Source of the DNA: Pseudisothecium myosuroides
Taxonomy: Eukaryota > Streptophyta > Bryopsida > Hypnales > Lembophyllaceae
Assembly (NCBI GenBank): GCA_951799445.1
Contig: OX637287.1
Coordinates: forward strand, 51,923,724 to 51,987,723
DNA length: 64,000 nt
Reading direction: 5' to 3'
Made by a program: the position numbers and the translations under genes. The first letter of the stretch is position 1; every line of letters begins with the position of its first letter. The notes under the pieces were generated by a model. The model saw only the letters and a list, made by a program, of their open reading frames with translations. It had not been told where the DNA came from and made no database searches. Below are positions 46,709-58,869 of this stretch, piece by piece.

Positions 46709-47760
46709 CAATTGATGTTTTAATGACTATTAGTTGTGAGTTTGACATTGAAGATGAAAACACCCAAAATTGTCCATATATAAATCCATTTTTGACAAGT
46801 AGACTTCTTTTGAAACCGTTCCTATACTTAATTGTGATTAGCAGACTATTGATTTTCTAAATTTCGATTCTATAACAAGTCTACGTGATAATTTCAGTGA
46901 TCTAGGCAACTTTCACGTTGAAAATTTATAGTAATTACATGTCCTATCCAAAAAATCTATTTTCTTTCATTTTTGGAAATTCATGATTTTCAATTGCTAA
47001 TACTACAAAAAAAATTCTTCCTTGAAAAAGGTGCCTTTAAGTGACTATGTTAAATTGCTTATCTTTGATGGGTGTTTTAGGTGCTTATTTTGGAAGAAGA
47101 TCAGACTTCATTTGAGAATAGTAAATCAAATTCTTTGAAAATTTAATTTACTGAGAAAATTTGGATAATCAAGTTACCTTGTAGCTCAAAAAATGTGCTA
47201 AGAAAATGTGCTTATGATTTGAAGCCTTCAATCAATAACTAAGGTAGGGAGCTCAAATTCCGATTGGGCAATTAGAATCACCTTGTAGAACTGTAAGAAA
47301 TGGTGCAGAGAGTTTCAAAATGGATCACATTTTGTTCAATGCTTTTTTTTTTCTCTTCATAATTGTGTTTTTTGATCCCTTTTCAGAGTAAAATATACAT
47401 TCATGTAAGGTTAAAATAAGTGAAACATGACGAAGATCATTCTTTGAGAGCCAAAATTATAGAAACATCCTAAGTTTGAAGTGCTCTATTCAAAGGTTAA
47501 TTTTGATTGAAGATTGGTCCAATCTATGAGCACCAATAGCTACCTATGCACCTTTCACTTTGAAAATTCATAGTTAATTCATTCTAAGTCATAAAATTAC
47601 AATTTAAATTGCCAATGAAGTGTTTCTCTTTTCTCTTTCTATTGAAAATATGTGAAAAATGTTACACTCTATTGATTTTCCTATAGAGGTCCATTTTCCC
47701 TTAGATGGGCGGTTTATGAGCCTCTTACCTTAGTTATGGAAAAAATTCAGAGAGGCGTTC

Positions 47761-47816
47761 TCCTGGAACCCGGATTGAACATGAACTCAGTCCATGGATC
47801 AATCCGGGTTCCAGGA
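47761..47816. repeat. Perfect 18-bp stem inverted repeat
   Basis: TCCTGGAACCCGGATTGA at 47761-47778 and its exact complement at 47799-47816 enclose a 20-base loop. It lies 27 bp outside the right end of the TIR element. Confidence 0.93.
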
Positions 47817-47959
47817 GCAGGAAGCCTGGACTGAGAATGCCAAAGTCAAGTTCCACTTGGGAAGAGTGGAGACTACCGGCATTCTCTTGCATTCTTTGTG
47901 CAGCAAAAGTTGGACTGTTGGAGCTTTTGCTTTTGCGTGCATGATTTCTGGTCTCTGCA

Positions 47960-48240
47960 GACTTTGGAATACAGAATTAAAGCGTTAGTGCAGGTCCTGG
48001 AGAGAATGAGTGATGATGAAACTGACTTTCCGAAACAAAGGTTTGAGAGTTTGCTGACAGCTCAATATATTCCCTTCGACACACTGTCCCAAACTGACAC
48101 TGACCCTGTCGTCATGCGTGACAGGAATGTGAGTCCAAGGGCCTGGCTGGTGCATTGGGTCCACAATTTCTCAAATGTTACAAATTGGAAGATGTTGTGA
48201 ACTTATATCTAAGGACTTACTTGAAACAGATTCTCGAACT
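47960..48240 (+). other. Possible coding relic, family unknown
   Basis: An open stretch reads TLEYRIKALVQVLERMSDDE and then TDFPKQRFESLLTAQYIPFD up to about 48160. A second frame then reads GPQFLKCYKLEDVVNLYLRT and YLKQILELK, followed by GTAAAT as a possible donor (48245). The two blocks look protein-like and could join through a splice at GTGAGT (48129) or a frameshift. I do not recognise the family. Confidence 0.35.
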
Positions 48241-48526
48241 GAAGGTAAATATGGTTTCCTGGACGCTGCCACCGACAAGACAACACCGCAATTCTTCTAA
48301 GGAATCACCCTAAAAACCTTGGGCTTCTCAACTGTGGAATCAGAACTTACCCAACTAATTAATCTTCAGAAGACTGAGAAAGAATGAGCTCTCAAGAAGG
48401 TCTCAAAGTCCTCGAAGGTAGGCATACGCAATACTGTCCAATTTCCAAATGAATGGCATCCCGTACGTATGCATAATTAATTTGGGAAAATGGATTTCCC
48501 AGCCACATCAAACCTCAGACACACTA

Positions 48527-48836
48527 ATGGCCAATTTCATTAAAATGGCGGTATTCTGTTAATTTGGCACTTCTAGCAGTTCAGACCGCCCAGTCTGAAC
48601 TGCTTTTTCTGTACCAAAATCTATATTTGTATTAGATTTTTGAAATCTATACTTGTCTTAGATATTTAAAATCTATATTATTCCTAGATTTTTCAGACTG
48701 CACGGTCTGATATCTATGTTAGTTCTAGATTTCTGAATTCTAAAAATGACCTAGATGTTAGCAATGTACACTGGTCCTAGATGTCACGGTGTGAAAATGG
48801 CACATGGAATACCACCATTTTAATGAAATTCGCCAT
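48527..48836. mobile_element. MITE with ATTAAAATGG-type ends, 310 bp
   Basis: The left end ATGGCCAATTTCATTAAAAT and the inverted right end ATGGCGAATTTCATTAAAAT continue GGYGGTATTC on both sides, a TIR near 30 bp. ACTA flanks both ends (48523-48526, 48837-48840). Inside is a perfect 12-bp hairpin (AGCAGTTCAGAC and complement, 48573-48602). Related copies lie at 52895-53272 and 57575-58163. Confidence 0.75.
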
Positions 48837-49146
48837 ACTAGACATTCACCACCTTTCCTAATATAATTTTGGTTGTTGTAGACCAATGAGGGCCTTCTTA
48901 GTGTTATGACTATACATAGCATATTCTACATAAAATCCTATACACACCTCCCCACACCCTCAAGCATTCAAAACAACTTTGCAAAGACAACTTGGAGACA
49001 ATGTGTCAATTGAAACTCAAAGTCCAATATTCTTTCAAATGCAAGATTGACAATCTTGCCATCATTTTGGACCCCTAAATCTGTGGTCTAAAGGGCATAT
49101 TTTGACTTCACAAATCTACTTAATCCTAATTTCACTTTGATAGTTA

Positions 49147-49433
49147 CAGTGAAACCTTTCATAATGCAAATTCCCTACTTGCATAACTAATTGTAGTTCT
49201 ATATTTGCATACTCCTTATGTGCATAAAGTCTACTAAACAAAGCATTAATGGAGATGATTGTGTCATACATCACTAATTTTTTTAGTTGAACAACCAATT
49301 TGAACCAATCAAATACAAATTTTGTACTTCATGAGCATGTTTAATTAATTGGATTTGAACACTTAAGCTTCTTTATGTGCATATAGCTAAAAATTTCTTC
49401 CACCGTTCCCATGCAATAAGGGAGGTTTCACTG
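49147..49433. mobile_element. Emigrant-like pogo MITE
   Basis: The left end CAGTGAAACCTTTCATAATG pairs with the inverted right end CAGTGAAACCTCCCTTATTG. TA flanks both ends (49145-49146, 49434-49435). The 287-bp size, ends and TA target resemble the Emigrant group of plant pogo MITEs, whose ends begin CAGTAAAACCTCTAT. Confidence 0.82.
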
Positions 49434-49435
49434 TA

Positions 49436-52400
49436 CCTATCATATCAATAGCTCAAAATTGTCAACGACAAAACTGATGGCATTCCTGTTTTCCGATTTC
49501 TTGAGAACCAAGGAAATTATTTGCACTCCCATGGTGGAATCTATGGCAGGGTCCCCAAAAAGTTTCTACAGGTGTATTGTGATGTCAGTACAGGACACGA
49601 AGTCGGTCTTTGATTGTAGGGCCATTGAATTCGATTTTGGGATGTACTGTAAACCCACCCGCTCTGTCTTACACAAGTTCGAGCAGCCCGATTGGAGAAC
49701 TGCTTTGCATGGCCAAGTCCACCTTCGAAGTGAGTTAGATATTGGACGCACCTTCCATTCATTGGATTGGTCCACAAGGGAATTGATTGAACGCCCGGGC
49801 TTTCCATCCTTGATCAGTCGAGTTCCACACATTCTTGTACTCCAGTATATACTCAGATCGTTTTGTTAGTAATTACAGAGTATGCAGTGCTTGGGTATAT
49901 TTGGAGCTGGAAACAATTAAATACTTCCATGAAGTCGCAAGGGTTTGCTAGTTCACAAGTATCTGTCTAGAAGCACAAGCAAGTGTAGGACGTGTATGCA
50001 CATTAATATAAAAATCAACTCATTCAGGTAATTTCTTCATGTTTGGTATTTAACTGAAGGCAACAGACAGGTACAACTTTTCTTGGCATTTCGCAACAAT
50101 GTCCAAAAATCCAAAAATTCTACAGGGCCTTTAAAATTATTTCACCTTGCTACAGTAAGAATCTGAAACGGAACATTCCATTCTAACTGTGCATGCAATT
50201 CAGTCTGTATTCAAAACTACACGGTGTTACGCACCAAGAAGTGAAACATAGTGTGATTGGGTCATTTAGGGATTAAACTCAATTGCAAAATAACATTAAA
50301 ATCAAATGGGAAATCACCTGAGCTCGTGCAACCTCGATCTGCCTCATTACTTTTGTAAAAAAAACTACTAACTATTAGAATTGGAACAATATCCTTCAAC
50401 TTCAAATACAGTAGAACCTCTCTAAGTGGACTCTCGGCATTACCACCAATTTTACTGATGAGGGAACCCCGAACGTGTAGCTCCCTTATTACAATGATCC
50501 ATGGACACAAAATAGGCTATTTTAAGGTCACAGATTTGACGTGAGCCACTCGCTTCAAGTACCCATGGTACCCATGATGTGGCTTTTATTTGACTTCAAA
50601 TTTGAACTTTGCTCTTGCTGGAAGGAATGTCCGGGAGTACTTTGACCATTTTTATAACTTAGCCGTCCCATGTATCCGCTTTGGAGCTTCCTATTGCACT
50701 TTCTGAATACCGGCCATGGCCATAGTGGGGCATTGCCAACAGCTGAATAGCTCAAAACCCACAAGGGAATCTAGCTTGGGACGGCAATAACGTGTGGGTG
50801 GTAATCCTTGGGTGCCGTCCGGCCTGAACTTCCTGTGGTGGATTTGTTAAAGGCCCAGCAATCGTGACGGACATCACTGAATCGCGATGAAATGTTACAA
50901 AATATAATATGACCCTAAGTCTCTCACTGCCGAACAGGGCGAACCTCCAGTAATTGATATGCAATTCAAATTAGACATATTATACTCTGCCATCTTTGGG
51001 CACCAGCTCTGAAGGTACGTGGACACGGCCAGTCCAGGCGCTAGCATGGAGTTCAGCAAATCATTCAAGCTATTGTAGGCAAAGTGAAGAATTCAGTGTA
51101 CGTACGTACTGTACGCCTAGCTTGACCGGGATGGCTTTACAGTGGCTGCTTCGGCATTGGACGCATTTCATTCCTGCGGTCCCAGGCCAGGTCGACCAGT
51201 CTTCTGTTGCGATTGCCAATGCATTAACTCTAGCCTTGCCAACCGTGACATTTCGCACGCCACTGGCAGCTGTCCGCTGAAGGTGCAGTTCCCTCAGGCC
51301 CCCAGGGGACAAGGAGGGCGACTACTGACTGACAGTGGATAATGTGCCTTGTGTAGAGTCAAGGCCGTGCCTATCGAAACCTCAACTTCAACATCGATCC
51401 ACGGGATGATCGATCTATATGGCTAGCCAGGCATGCAGCAAGTACTTACGTTTGTTTAGACCGAGAATTGAAATGATACCTACTGCTCTGTGGCCCGCTC
51501 TTCCCTCTTCTGGCTCCAGCACATTTCCACGTACTCTGTACTATTCACCTAATCGAGTACGTGAATGCTTGCCCTGGAAAGAGATTTAAGTCCTGCACAA
51601 TGTCTAACTAGCACAGCACCGGCCTGGTACGTTCCAATTCAAGTCATGATAGCAAATTCAACTGGCCTGACTCAAGAAACGGAGTACTGCTGCGGTGGAA
51701 CGGAATGGCACTGTGATCTCCCACCTGAATCCCCCCTGGATTGCTCCCAGGGTCGGAGCGGAATAGGAGCTAGCATAGCACGGAACAAACCCAGGCCAGG
51801 GCAGTGGGTCCAAGTATCCAACAATGTACTCTTCGGTCTGACTTTCTTCTCCAGCAAAAGTTAGCACCATAAACTTTTGGAGTCCCTTCGAAGCTAGCTA
51901 GCGTGGCAAAATAGTAACCATCAGCTGGCACGGATGACTAATTCACCTCGACATTATTCCTATATGTATCTTGACAATATTCACGTACAGTAGCTGCGCT
52001 CTCCTTGTTCTCCAATTGTTCGATCGGTGGGACCATGCTGACGTACTGACTGATGGATTCAGGTTGGTGTGGAGAATCTCAGAATCGATCCCTAACTGGC
52101 CGGGCCAGCTAAATGTATGACTAGACGTGTATGTTAGTGGTGCCCGCCAGCTCGAGAATGACTACATGTAGACAGTGTTAATTAGTAGTTCCAAGTGCCA
52201 GCCAGGCTAGCTAGAGCGCGCGCTAGATCTGAATATGAGACAACTGTGACGGAGTCAGTTCGATTGAAAAGGGTCGGACTCAATCCGGGACCTCACTGGC
52301 AAAGCGAAAAAAATGAAGGATATTATTGACAAAAGAAGTAATAATCTCCCGGGCCGGGCCCTGCGGTTTCATTCAGTCCATCTAATGACCAAGCAAAGAG

Positions 52401-52894
52401 ACAAACGTGAGCGTCATGCGTGCTGTGGTGGTCTGATGGAGCCGGATGTGGTCTGCTTCGTGGGATCGGCAAGCGAGCATGCTCTGACTGAAGAGGAAGA
52501 AAGTGGAGGTCGTTCAATTCCCTTTTCACCACGGGGGCCAGGCCTCGTCAGGAAGGGAAGGGCGGATTAATTGACTGTGTCTCAGTTGCAAGCTGCACTG
52601 TACTGGAGGAATAATAACACTGAGCTAGCGGAGGACGAGTTGGAATGCCCTGTAGGCCAAGTCTCAGGTACAAATTAAAGTGAAATCGATCGTCCGGTTA
52701 CTTTCTAGCTAGTACTTCAAGTCTCAGTCTTTGCCATTATGCCATCCAGGAAAATTTACTAATCCGGCCTAATCAGGTTTCTATTAAAAACGGTCTAGGC
52801 ATTAGGACAGGTTCCTAAAACATTGTGATAGCGCCCAATTCAACGACATTGACGTTTCATAAGAGGAGACTGAGCGAACAGATTCAGGAAAATA
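49436..52894. other. Gene-poor region with changed base composition
   Basis: No supportable gene. Frames at 49459-49869, 50996-51342 and 51565-51870 look like chance ORFs. From about 51 kb the DNA is less AT-rich and full of AGCTAGCT- and CGATCGAT-type words. A lone MITE-like end, CAGTAGAACCTCTCTAAGTG, starts at 50409. Confidence 0.45.
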
Positions 52895-53272
52895 AATGGA
52901 ACGTCAATTTCGTTAAATTGGCGATCATATTCCGTTACTTTGGTGCGGTTTAGGACGCGCGGCCTTAATTAAAAATCTATAACTGTCCTAGTTTTTTGTG
53001 TGGCCTGGAATTAGACCTTTGTGAAGATATATGACAATTTTTGACTGTACATACAATACAAAATTGACGTTTGGTAAACTATTGTAGCTAAGGAATGGGA
53101 AATTTTGTTAAAATGGCGGTATTTCATACGCCATTTTTTCATTCATTTCCTTCTTTAGCTCTAAAGTCTAGGACTAGTACAGATTTCAGAACTTCACTGT
53201 CTAAACGTAAAACGTGGAAGTGCCAAGTTTGTGGAAAACTCCCATTTTTTAATGAAATTTTGATTAGGAGAA
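52895..53272. mobile_element. Two adjacent MITE-family relics
   Basis: 53094-53272 (GGGAAATTTTGTTAAAATGG at the left, an imperfect inverted copy at the right) matches the reverse complement of 58000-58163, including CCTTCTTTAGCYCTAAAGTC. 52895-53080 shares blocks (AATCTATAAC, TGTGAAGATAT) with 57575-57705. Confidence 0.65.
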
Positions 53273-53289
53273 ACAATGAGAAATTCAGT

Positions 53290-54880
53290 ACTGAAATTTG
53301 ACAAATGCCTTTTCATGTTCAAATTCCAATCCTAGTGTACTGATTTTATTCTATCATCACTGGACATTGACTACGGAATCCTTCTAAAATTCCAAAGATG
53401 GTCATTTTGTATTTTCCTGTGCAGATACAGTATATCTCACATGATGCGTGAAGAGGGAGCCGATAGCAGATTAGCAGACATGCATTCACAGACGTGGGAT
53501 TGATTTTCCCACTAAATCTTGATATCTAAGTTGTATAAAAACGTTCCAAATCCAACTTATGGGGATTCGAACTACTGCATGCTCGGAGATCTTAACTTAG
53601 GGAGAGCCAAGATGCTTGTCAGATCAAGGTCAATATGTGACAGATAATCCCGACAAACACCTGCTGGTCACAGCTTCTCAGGTTCAAAGATTTTCATGTT
53701 CTCCAAGACATCCAAGCTGGCAATTAATAAGCAAATGAATCTATCAATTTTGGAATTTCGAAAAAGTAGCTCTTTTCAGGACGCCCTTCTGGAACCTCAA
53801 TACCAGTCTTACTTTTCAGAGCTCTTGAATGTCACAATTTCGCTGCTCTGAACACCCCACTCCAACGAATATGACCATATCGACTAGCTAGCTGTGCGTG
53901 CTCCATAAAATAATTTTCTACTGAGACATTGAATTAATCAGCTAGTGCCTCCAACACGGAATTGAAAACCAGCTGTCATCAAAGGACCCCTTGCAAACCG
54001 TCCGTTACTGAGTGAGTAGGCCGGTCAAGGGGTCCAGTGTGAATGCCATTTGAGCTAGCCAAGCTTCCTGCTGGAGCACCGTAACTGAAAGCGCTCGCAT
54101 AGCCGTGAATGTGTGTGAAGTACTCGCTCACAGATTCAGACTGTAAACTAGCTATCAGCGCACAGTAATTTCGTTCTATCGTCAGCGAATACATGCACTG
54201 GAATTTAATTACTTCTCGATCAAGGCAGAACAACAGTACTAGTGAATTATCAGTGGTGTAAGTTACTGACGGGATTATGATATGAACCCGGCGTTTCAAT
54301 TGCCGAAATGTTGTTACCTCGATCTGGACCCTGTAACTCTTGCGCGCTCCCCTCGATAGTGACAACAAACGTGGCCACTGAGATCCTGATGGAACCACTG
54401 GAAAGCGCATCCCAATATCGAAATCGGTGGTAACCGAGATTTCTGGAGACAACTGAACGCATTGATTTCAGTCCCAGCCCCGAGAGGATGTTTGTCCAGG
54501 GCACTATGATTCGATCGAAGTGGGTCCAGCGGGCAGGTGCACCTAGATACTCCGCAGTACATACGAACGTCCGGGGCTTACCTAAATTAGATTCGAATGT
54601 CTAAGGTATAATTATTCTCTCGATCGTCGAGTAGTGTAATTAACAATTCAGACGCAAGGTTGCAGGCGCAAGCAAAGTAACTAGTTTAGCGAGGCTGCAC
54701 CATACAACCTCGATCACTCATGTATCCAATCCAGCAACTGCCCGATGCACAGCACCCGATGGTGAACTTAAAGTCGTCCGATCCACCGTGGAATTTGTCC
54801 ACAGGGGTCCCACCAGGTCCGTACCACGAGCAAAGCCCCTGTCGCCTCCTCGATCATCATCGTCACTTCCAACCAGCTAG
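53290..54880. other. Upstream region of the SRPBCC gene
   Basis: No gene recognised. Minus-strand frames between 53979 and 54562 overlap one another without family signal. Confidence 0.45.
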
Positions 54881-54882
54881 GA

Positions 54883-54888
54883 TATAAA
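54883..54888 (+). promoter_or_regulatory. TATA box candidate
   Basis: TATAAA within GGATATAAATCC lies 265 bp upstream of the SRPBCC start codon, so transcription could begin near 54915 with a leader of about 240 nt. Confidence 0.55.
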
Positions 54889-55152
54889 TCCAGAATGCAA
54901 GACACGGGGGAACACAACATTCGCCTCGCTCTCGCATTCTTACGTTCTCAGAGATCGAGATCGAGTCGTGACGACCTTCTCGATCGGCAGTCCCAGCCAG
55001 AGGTCGATCGATCGTGCTTCAGTTGATTGTTCTCAGAATCCACATCTTCGTCCAGTAATTGGTATCGATCGATTCCCTCGGCCGGCGTCACGTAACTCCG
55101 AGAGCTTTGTCCGTCGTGAGATCGACTTACGTACCTTTGAAGAACTGCTAGA

Positions 55153-56870
55153 ATGGCAGCGGCAGCGGTGGAATCGGCAGCCTTTGAGGACGTCGTCGCC
55201 GCAGTACCGGCGTCCTGCTGGAACGGCGTGGTGGAGAAGACCATTTGTGCGCCGCTGGAGCAGGTTTGGGCCGTGGCTTCCGACTTCCTGAGCTTCCCCA
55301 ACCTGCTCACCATCGAGCCCGTGGAGGGCGAGAATCGCGTGGCGGGGTGCACGCGCAAGGTGACCAACCTGCCGGGTCGCACGGACACGGACAGTGCGCA
55401 GTGGGCGAAGCAGAAATTGGTGGAGATCAACCCTGAAGAGCACGTCTTCTCGTACGAGTTTCTGGAGAATAACACCGGCGTCGACCCCGGGTACTACTCC
55501 ACCTTCCAGGTACGAATTGAAACACTGGAGAGATGAATCCAGTATGGAAATGGGACAATTAAGTGTCCTGCTCTTCAGGGTCCAAATTCCATTACTAGTG
55601 TATCCTGGTGTATCCGATTCTGAAATCACTGGACATTGACTATGGAAACGTAACCTTCAAAAATTCCAGTAATGGAAGTCTTAGATTTCCCCTGTGGAAT
55701 TGACACGGGTTGCAACCATTGATTGCATGCTTGTGCACTACCCTCCATCCCTTTTTAACTTAATTAGTCTCCTACCCTTCGAGTGAGTGAGTAAGAGTGT
55801 GAGTGAGTGAGTGAGTGGGTTCCATTTTTCCATCGATCACTGGGTCGTCTGCATTTCTTCCACTCGTATCTACTCTGCCGTTTCTGATCGATAGAGTGTA
55901 AGTTCAATTACATCCGTCCTTCGCTTGGTCGGAAGTTACGCTGTAAATTAAATATATGTATGCTCTCCCTAGCTAGTTACTGGCTTACTGCTCCATCTAA
56001 ATTTTTTGGCCTCTCCATCGTGATTCTTCCTCGATCGGCATATCGATTTGCGTGCCAGAGTCTTTCGAATTACAGATTTTCTTCGTTCTTCGAACGAACA
56101 ATGGATTTCCGCCGACTGGCTTCGCACATGCTTATTGAGTTGCTTGCTTCTTGGCTTTAGTTAAAAAACACGCGGTGTTGATGCCCGGGCAGCATAAAGG
56201 TCTATGCGCAGTCTGTTTGTTTGAATGGTCTTCAAGTTTGCCTAAGTGCCTAACCTGACCATGTACATAAGAAGTTCTGTGACTTCTGTCTCCTCTGCTC
56301 GACTTTCTTGCAGCGCAACCATGAGTTTGCGCGCCATGTATTATTGTCTTAATTTACATTGGATACAGATTTAATTAGAGTATGTAGAGGGTGCCCAACT
56401 TATTCAATCATGTGTAATGTTGGATAATGTGTACATTAGTCTTCATTTGAAAAGGTTAGCCAACTTGAATTATTTAGGCACGATTAAATACGATTTGTGA
56501 GAACGATTTCACAAATATTTGAGAAAGCAGCAAATCTGGTAGCAAATAACCAGTAATTACTGCTTTCTCAAGTAATTTCTGTTATCTCAAATATTTGTGA
56601 ACTGAAAGCTACTGATAGGTGTTGAAGTTGTCGCATTGGTTTGTCCAGAGTTTAATTTTCCAGTTTCGAATTGTTGTGGAAAATCAGGCAAAGCAGGAAG
56701 AAGGTGGAAAGACTAGTGTGAGATGGGCTTTCCGGTTCAGTCCGTCGCAAGCTGGCTCGGATCGCTATGTGCCCTTCATTATGAAAGGAACCGATTTGTA
56801 TGTCCAGGAATTGGAGAAGCTTGCTGCCCCAGCCAGCTACAGTTGTGCACTCACTGAGTCACTGGGCTAA
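55153..56870 (+). CDS. SRPBCC / polyketide cyclase-dehydrase-like protein, two exons
   Basis: Exons are 55153-55509 and 56664-56870, joined at TTCCAG|GTACG and TTTTCCAG|TTTCG in phase 0, giving 187 residues. The first exon has an Ala-rich start, then CWNGVVEKTICAPLEQVWAV and SDFLSFPNLLTIEPVEGE, the opening strand, helix and Pro-loop of the START/Bet v 1-like hydrophobic-cavity fold in plant polyketide-cyclase-like and lipid-transport proteins. RWAFRFSP and the C-terminal helix with DLYVQELEKLA close the fold. The ligand cannot be told from sequence; PYR/PYL gate and latch motifs are not evident. The intron is 1154 bp and holds a GAGT microsatellite (55781-55819). Codon use is GC-rich in exon 1, unlike the surrounding DNA. 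Start: first ATG of the long frame, in a purine-rich context. Confidence 0.85.
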
Positions 56871-57574
56871 TTAAGTCCTGATAATATATCATAACTTACA
56901 TTATTAATCCATGCAAGTGCGGTGTCTTTAGTGAACAGCGTAGCTCAGGCAGACTTAGCAGGCTATTCTCAATTTGCTCAACGTTCACTAGAGTTTGACA
57001 ACAATAAAATATTGTTCTCTAGTCATTTACTTTGGGGAACATCTTGACTTGCTAAATATTGTAATGAAATATACATATGTGCACATGAAATCACTCTTCC
57101 AATTTACAAGTTTTATTGATTGCCTGCTAGAGAATCTCGAGATATCATTCCCTGCAAGGCTGCAATGTGATAAAGAATACTTGCAGTTCATACTTTGGAC
57201 TGCGTCATGATTTGGTTGGAGAAAGTAGAAGCATCGAGAGGGTAGAAGAGAGTTATGCTTATGTGGTAGTGAGCGACCCAAGAGAGATGAGTACTAGCCC
57301 CGGTACTAGCATTAAATCTTGACATGCTTGATTGCTCAAGTCCAATGTCATGTAAAAGTTTCCAGTTGCAGAAGTGGCTAACCACTCATCGGCAAGGCAA
57401 GATAACCGTTTCTACTTACTTCCTCTTTATTCCAGGAAGTGACTCAGTAATGCCCATTTTTCACGTCAGAACGACAGAGGACATACAGTAGTTTGCAGCA
57501 GTTTGCCATCAAAAATTAAATTACTGCACTCTGCTTGGATGTACCGCTCCCAGAGGGATCACGAAGTTACGTTT

Positions 57575-58163
57575 GTGGCGCGGCCTGAAACCAAAATCTA
57601 TACCTGTCCTATTTTGTGGCCTGAAATTATTAGGCATTTGTGAAGATATGTGTCACAATCTTTGGCTTGTGGAATATGGCGAATTTAATCGGAAATTGAC
57701 GTTTTATGCATTGTAAGTTTGTAACTGAACATGGTACTAATTACCTGAATTATAAAACTGTACGCCTTCACAGAGTTATGGTTTTGAGAACTGGGAAGGT
57801 CATTGGACATAAGCTTGAAGGAATAAAAAGCTATCGTTTATCAACCAATCACAATTTTCGGGGACTGGACTCTTGTCAACATTTTTCAGTAACTTTTCTT
57901 GAAAGAAAGATGAGAGCTCAACCCTAATTGTTTCATGTTCTTTGGATTCTTGCTGAATTAGTTATAAGTTTTGAAAGCCTACACCCTCATATTTTAAAAG
58001 TACATGTTTTGTTAAAATGGTAGTATTTCACAAACTTGGCGCTTTTCAGTTTAGACCATGTGGTTTGAAATCTATACATACTAGTACTAGACTTTAGGGC
58101 TAAAGAAGGAATTTAATGGAAAAATGGTGGATTTTGTATGCCATTTCAACAAATTTCCCATAA
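57575..58163. mobile_element. MITE-family relics downstream of the SRPBCC gene
   Basis: 57575-57705 parallels 52930-53080 and 58000-58163 is an inverted relative of 53094-53272. The pieces are diverged and carry no genes. 56871-57570 shows nothing I can name. Confidence 0.6.
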
Positions 58164-58177
58164 GCCTTCTCTTTTAA

Positions 58178-58865
58178 CACCTAAAGGTACCAAGTGACTA
58201 TTCAAAGTAAGCAAGAAATCTTGGGTAGTTGCACGCACATGAAGTCAATGCAATTTTGGTCGGATGTTCACAAAATTTGACACAAGGTGTGAACATGCAA
58301 CTCGGTAATGAGAATATAATTTTTTTCTTTTGGAACAACTTGGGCAACTTTAGGCAACATGTGCAAAACTCCTCTTCTACTTCTGAAATTTGGCAAGTAT
58401 GTAAATAACATATGCAAGTGTCCAAAAAAATAACTGCAAAAATATCACTTTAGGAACTAAAATCTATTAGCCTTGTTGGGCACGGTTAGGAAAACAACTT
58501 TTCCTTCTAAATTCAAACACTATAATCTTTCAATTTGTGCAATCAAAGTTTTTGAATTTTTTTCACGTATCATACGTGAAGGTCTGCTTCAACAATGAAG
58601 TGCTGAATTAGTTTCTTTTTCAGGTGCAAAGGGATTTGGCAGGTGGTATATTCTAGAAAATTCCAGAAATTTACTTGAAATCTTTCAAAAATTTAGACAT
58701 CCCAAAAAATACTTAATTTATGTCTAAATCTGACCTTTATGTAGGGTAGTAGTCTAGTACAAATTTGTATGGTTGAAATTCAAAAAAATGTTTTTTTCCT
58801 TTTTTTTCTCACTGCCCTAAAAAGTTGACAATTTCTGCCTGAAATGTGCCTCGGTCCTTTACAGG
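58178..58865. mobile_element. TTAA-flanked TIR element, copy D
   Basis: The left end CACCTAAAGGTACCAAGTG pairs imperfectly with the inverted right end CCTGTAAAGGACCGAGGCA. TTAA flanks both sides (58174-58177, 58866-58869). It is 688 bp, non-coding and more diverged than copies A-C. Confidence 0.72.
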
Positions 58866-58869
58866 TTAA

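Larger units (their letters stand above)
40541..47734. mobile_element. TA-flanked TIR element split by a copia insertion
   Basis: The left end ACTAAGGTAGAAGGCTCATA continues AAACCGACCATTTAAGGG; the inverted right end reads ACTAAGGTAAGAGGCTCATA then AAACCGCCCATCTAAGGG, a TIR of about 38 bp with few mismatches. TA flanks both ends (40539-40540, 47735-47736). Without the copia element and its 5-bp target duplication it would be about 2.03 kb and non-coding. A further end-like word (AACTAAGGTAGGGAGCTC) lies at about 47230. Likely a non-autonomous Tc1/mariner-type element. Confidence 0.75.

Noticed and set aside
50409..50440. CAGTAGAACCTCTCTAAGTG, a pogo-MITE-like end
   Set aside because: No inverted partner was found within 1 kb, so not called as an element.
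53560..53640. GGGGATTCGAACTACTGCATG resembling a tRNA 3' half
   Set aside because: No acceptor stem or anticodon arm could be paired around it.
53979..54452. 157-codon minus-strand frame
   Set aside because: No domain, motif or splice context; overlapped by other frames of similar length.
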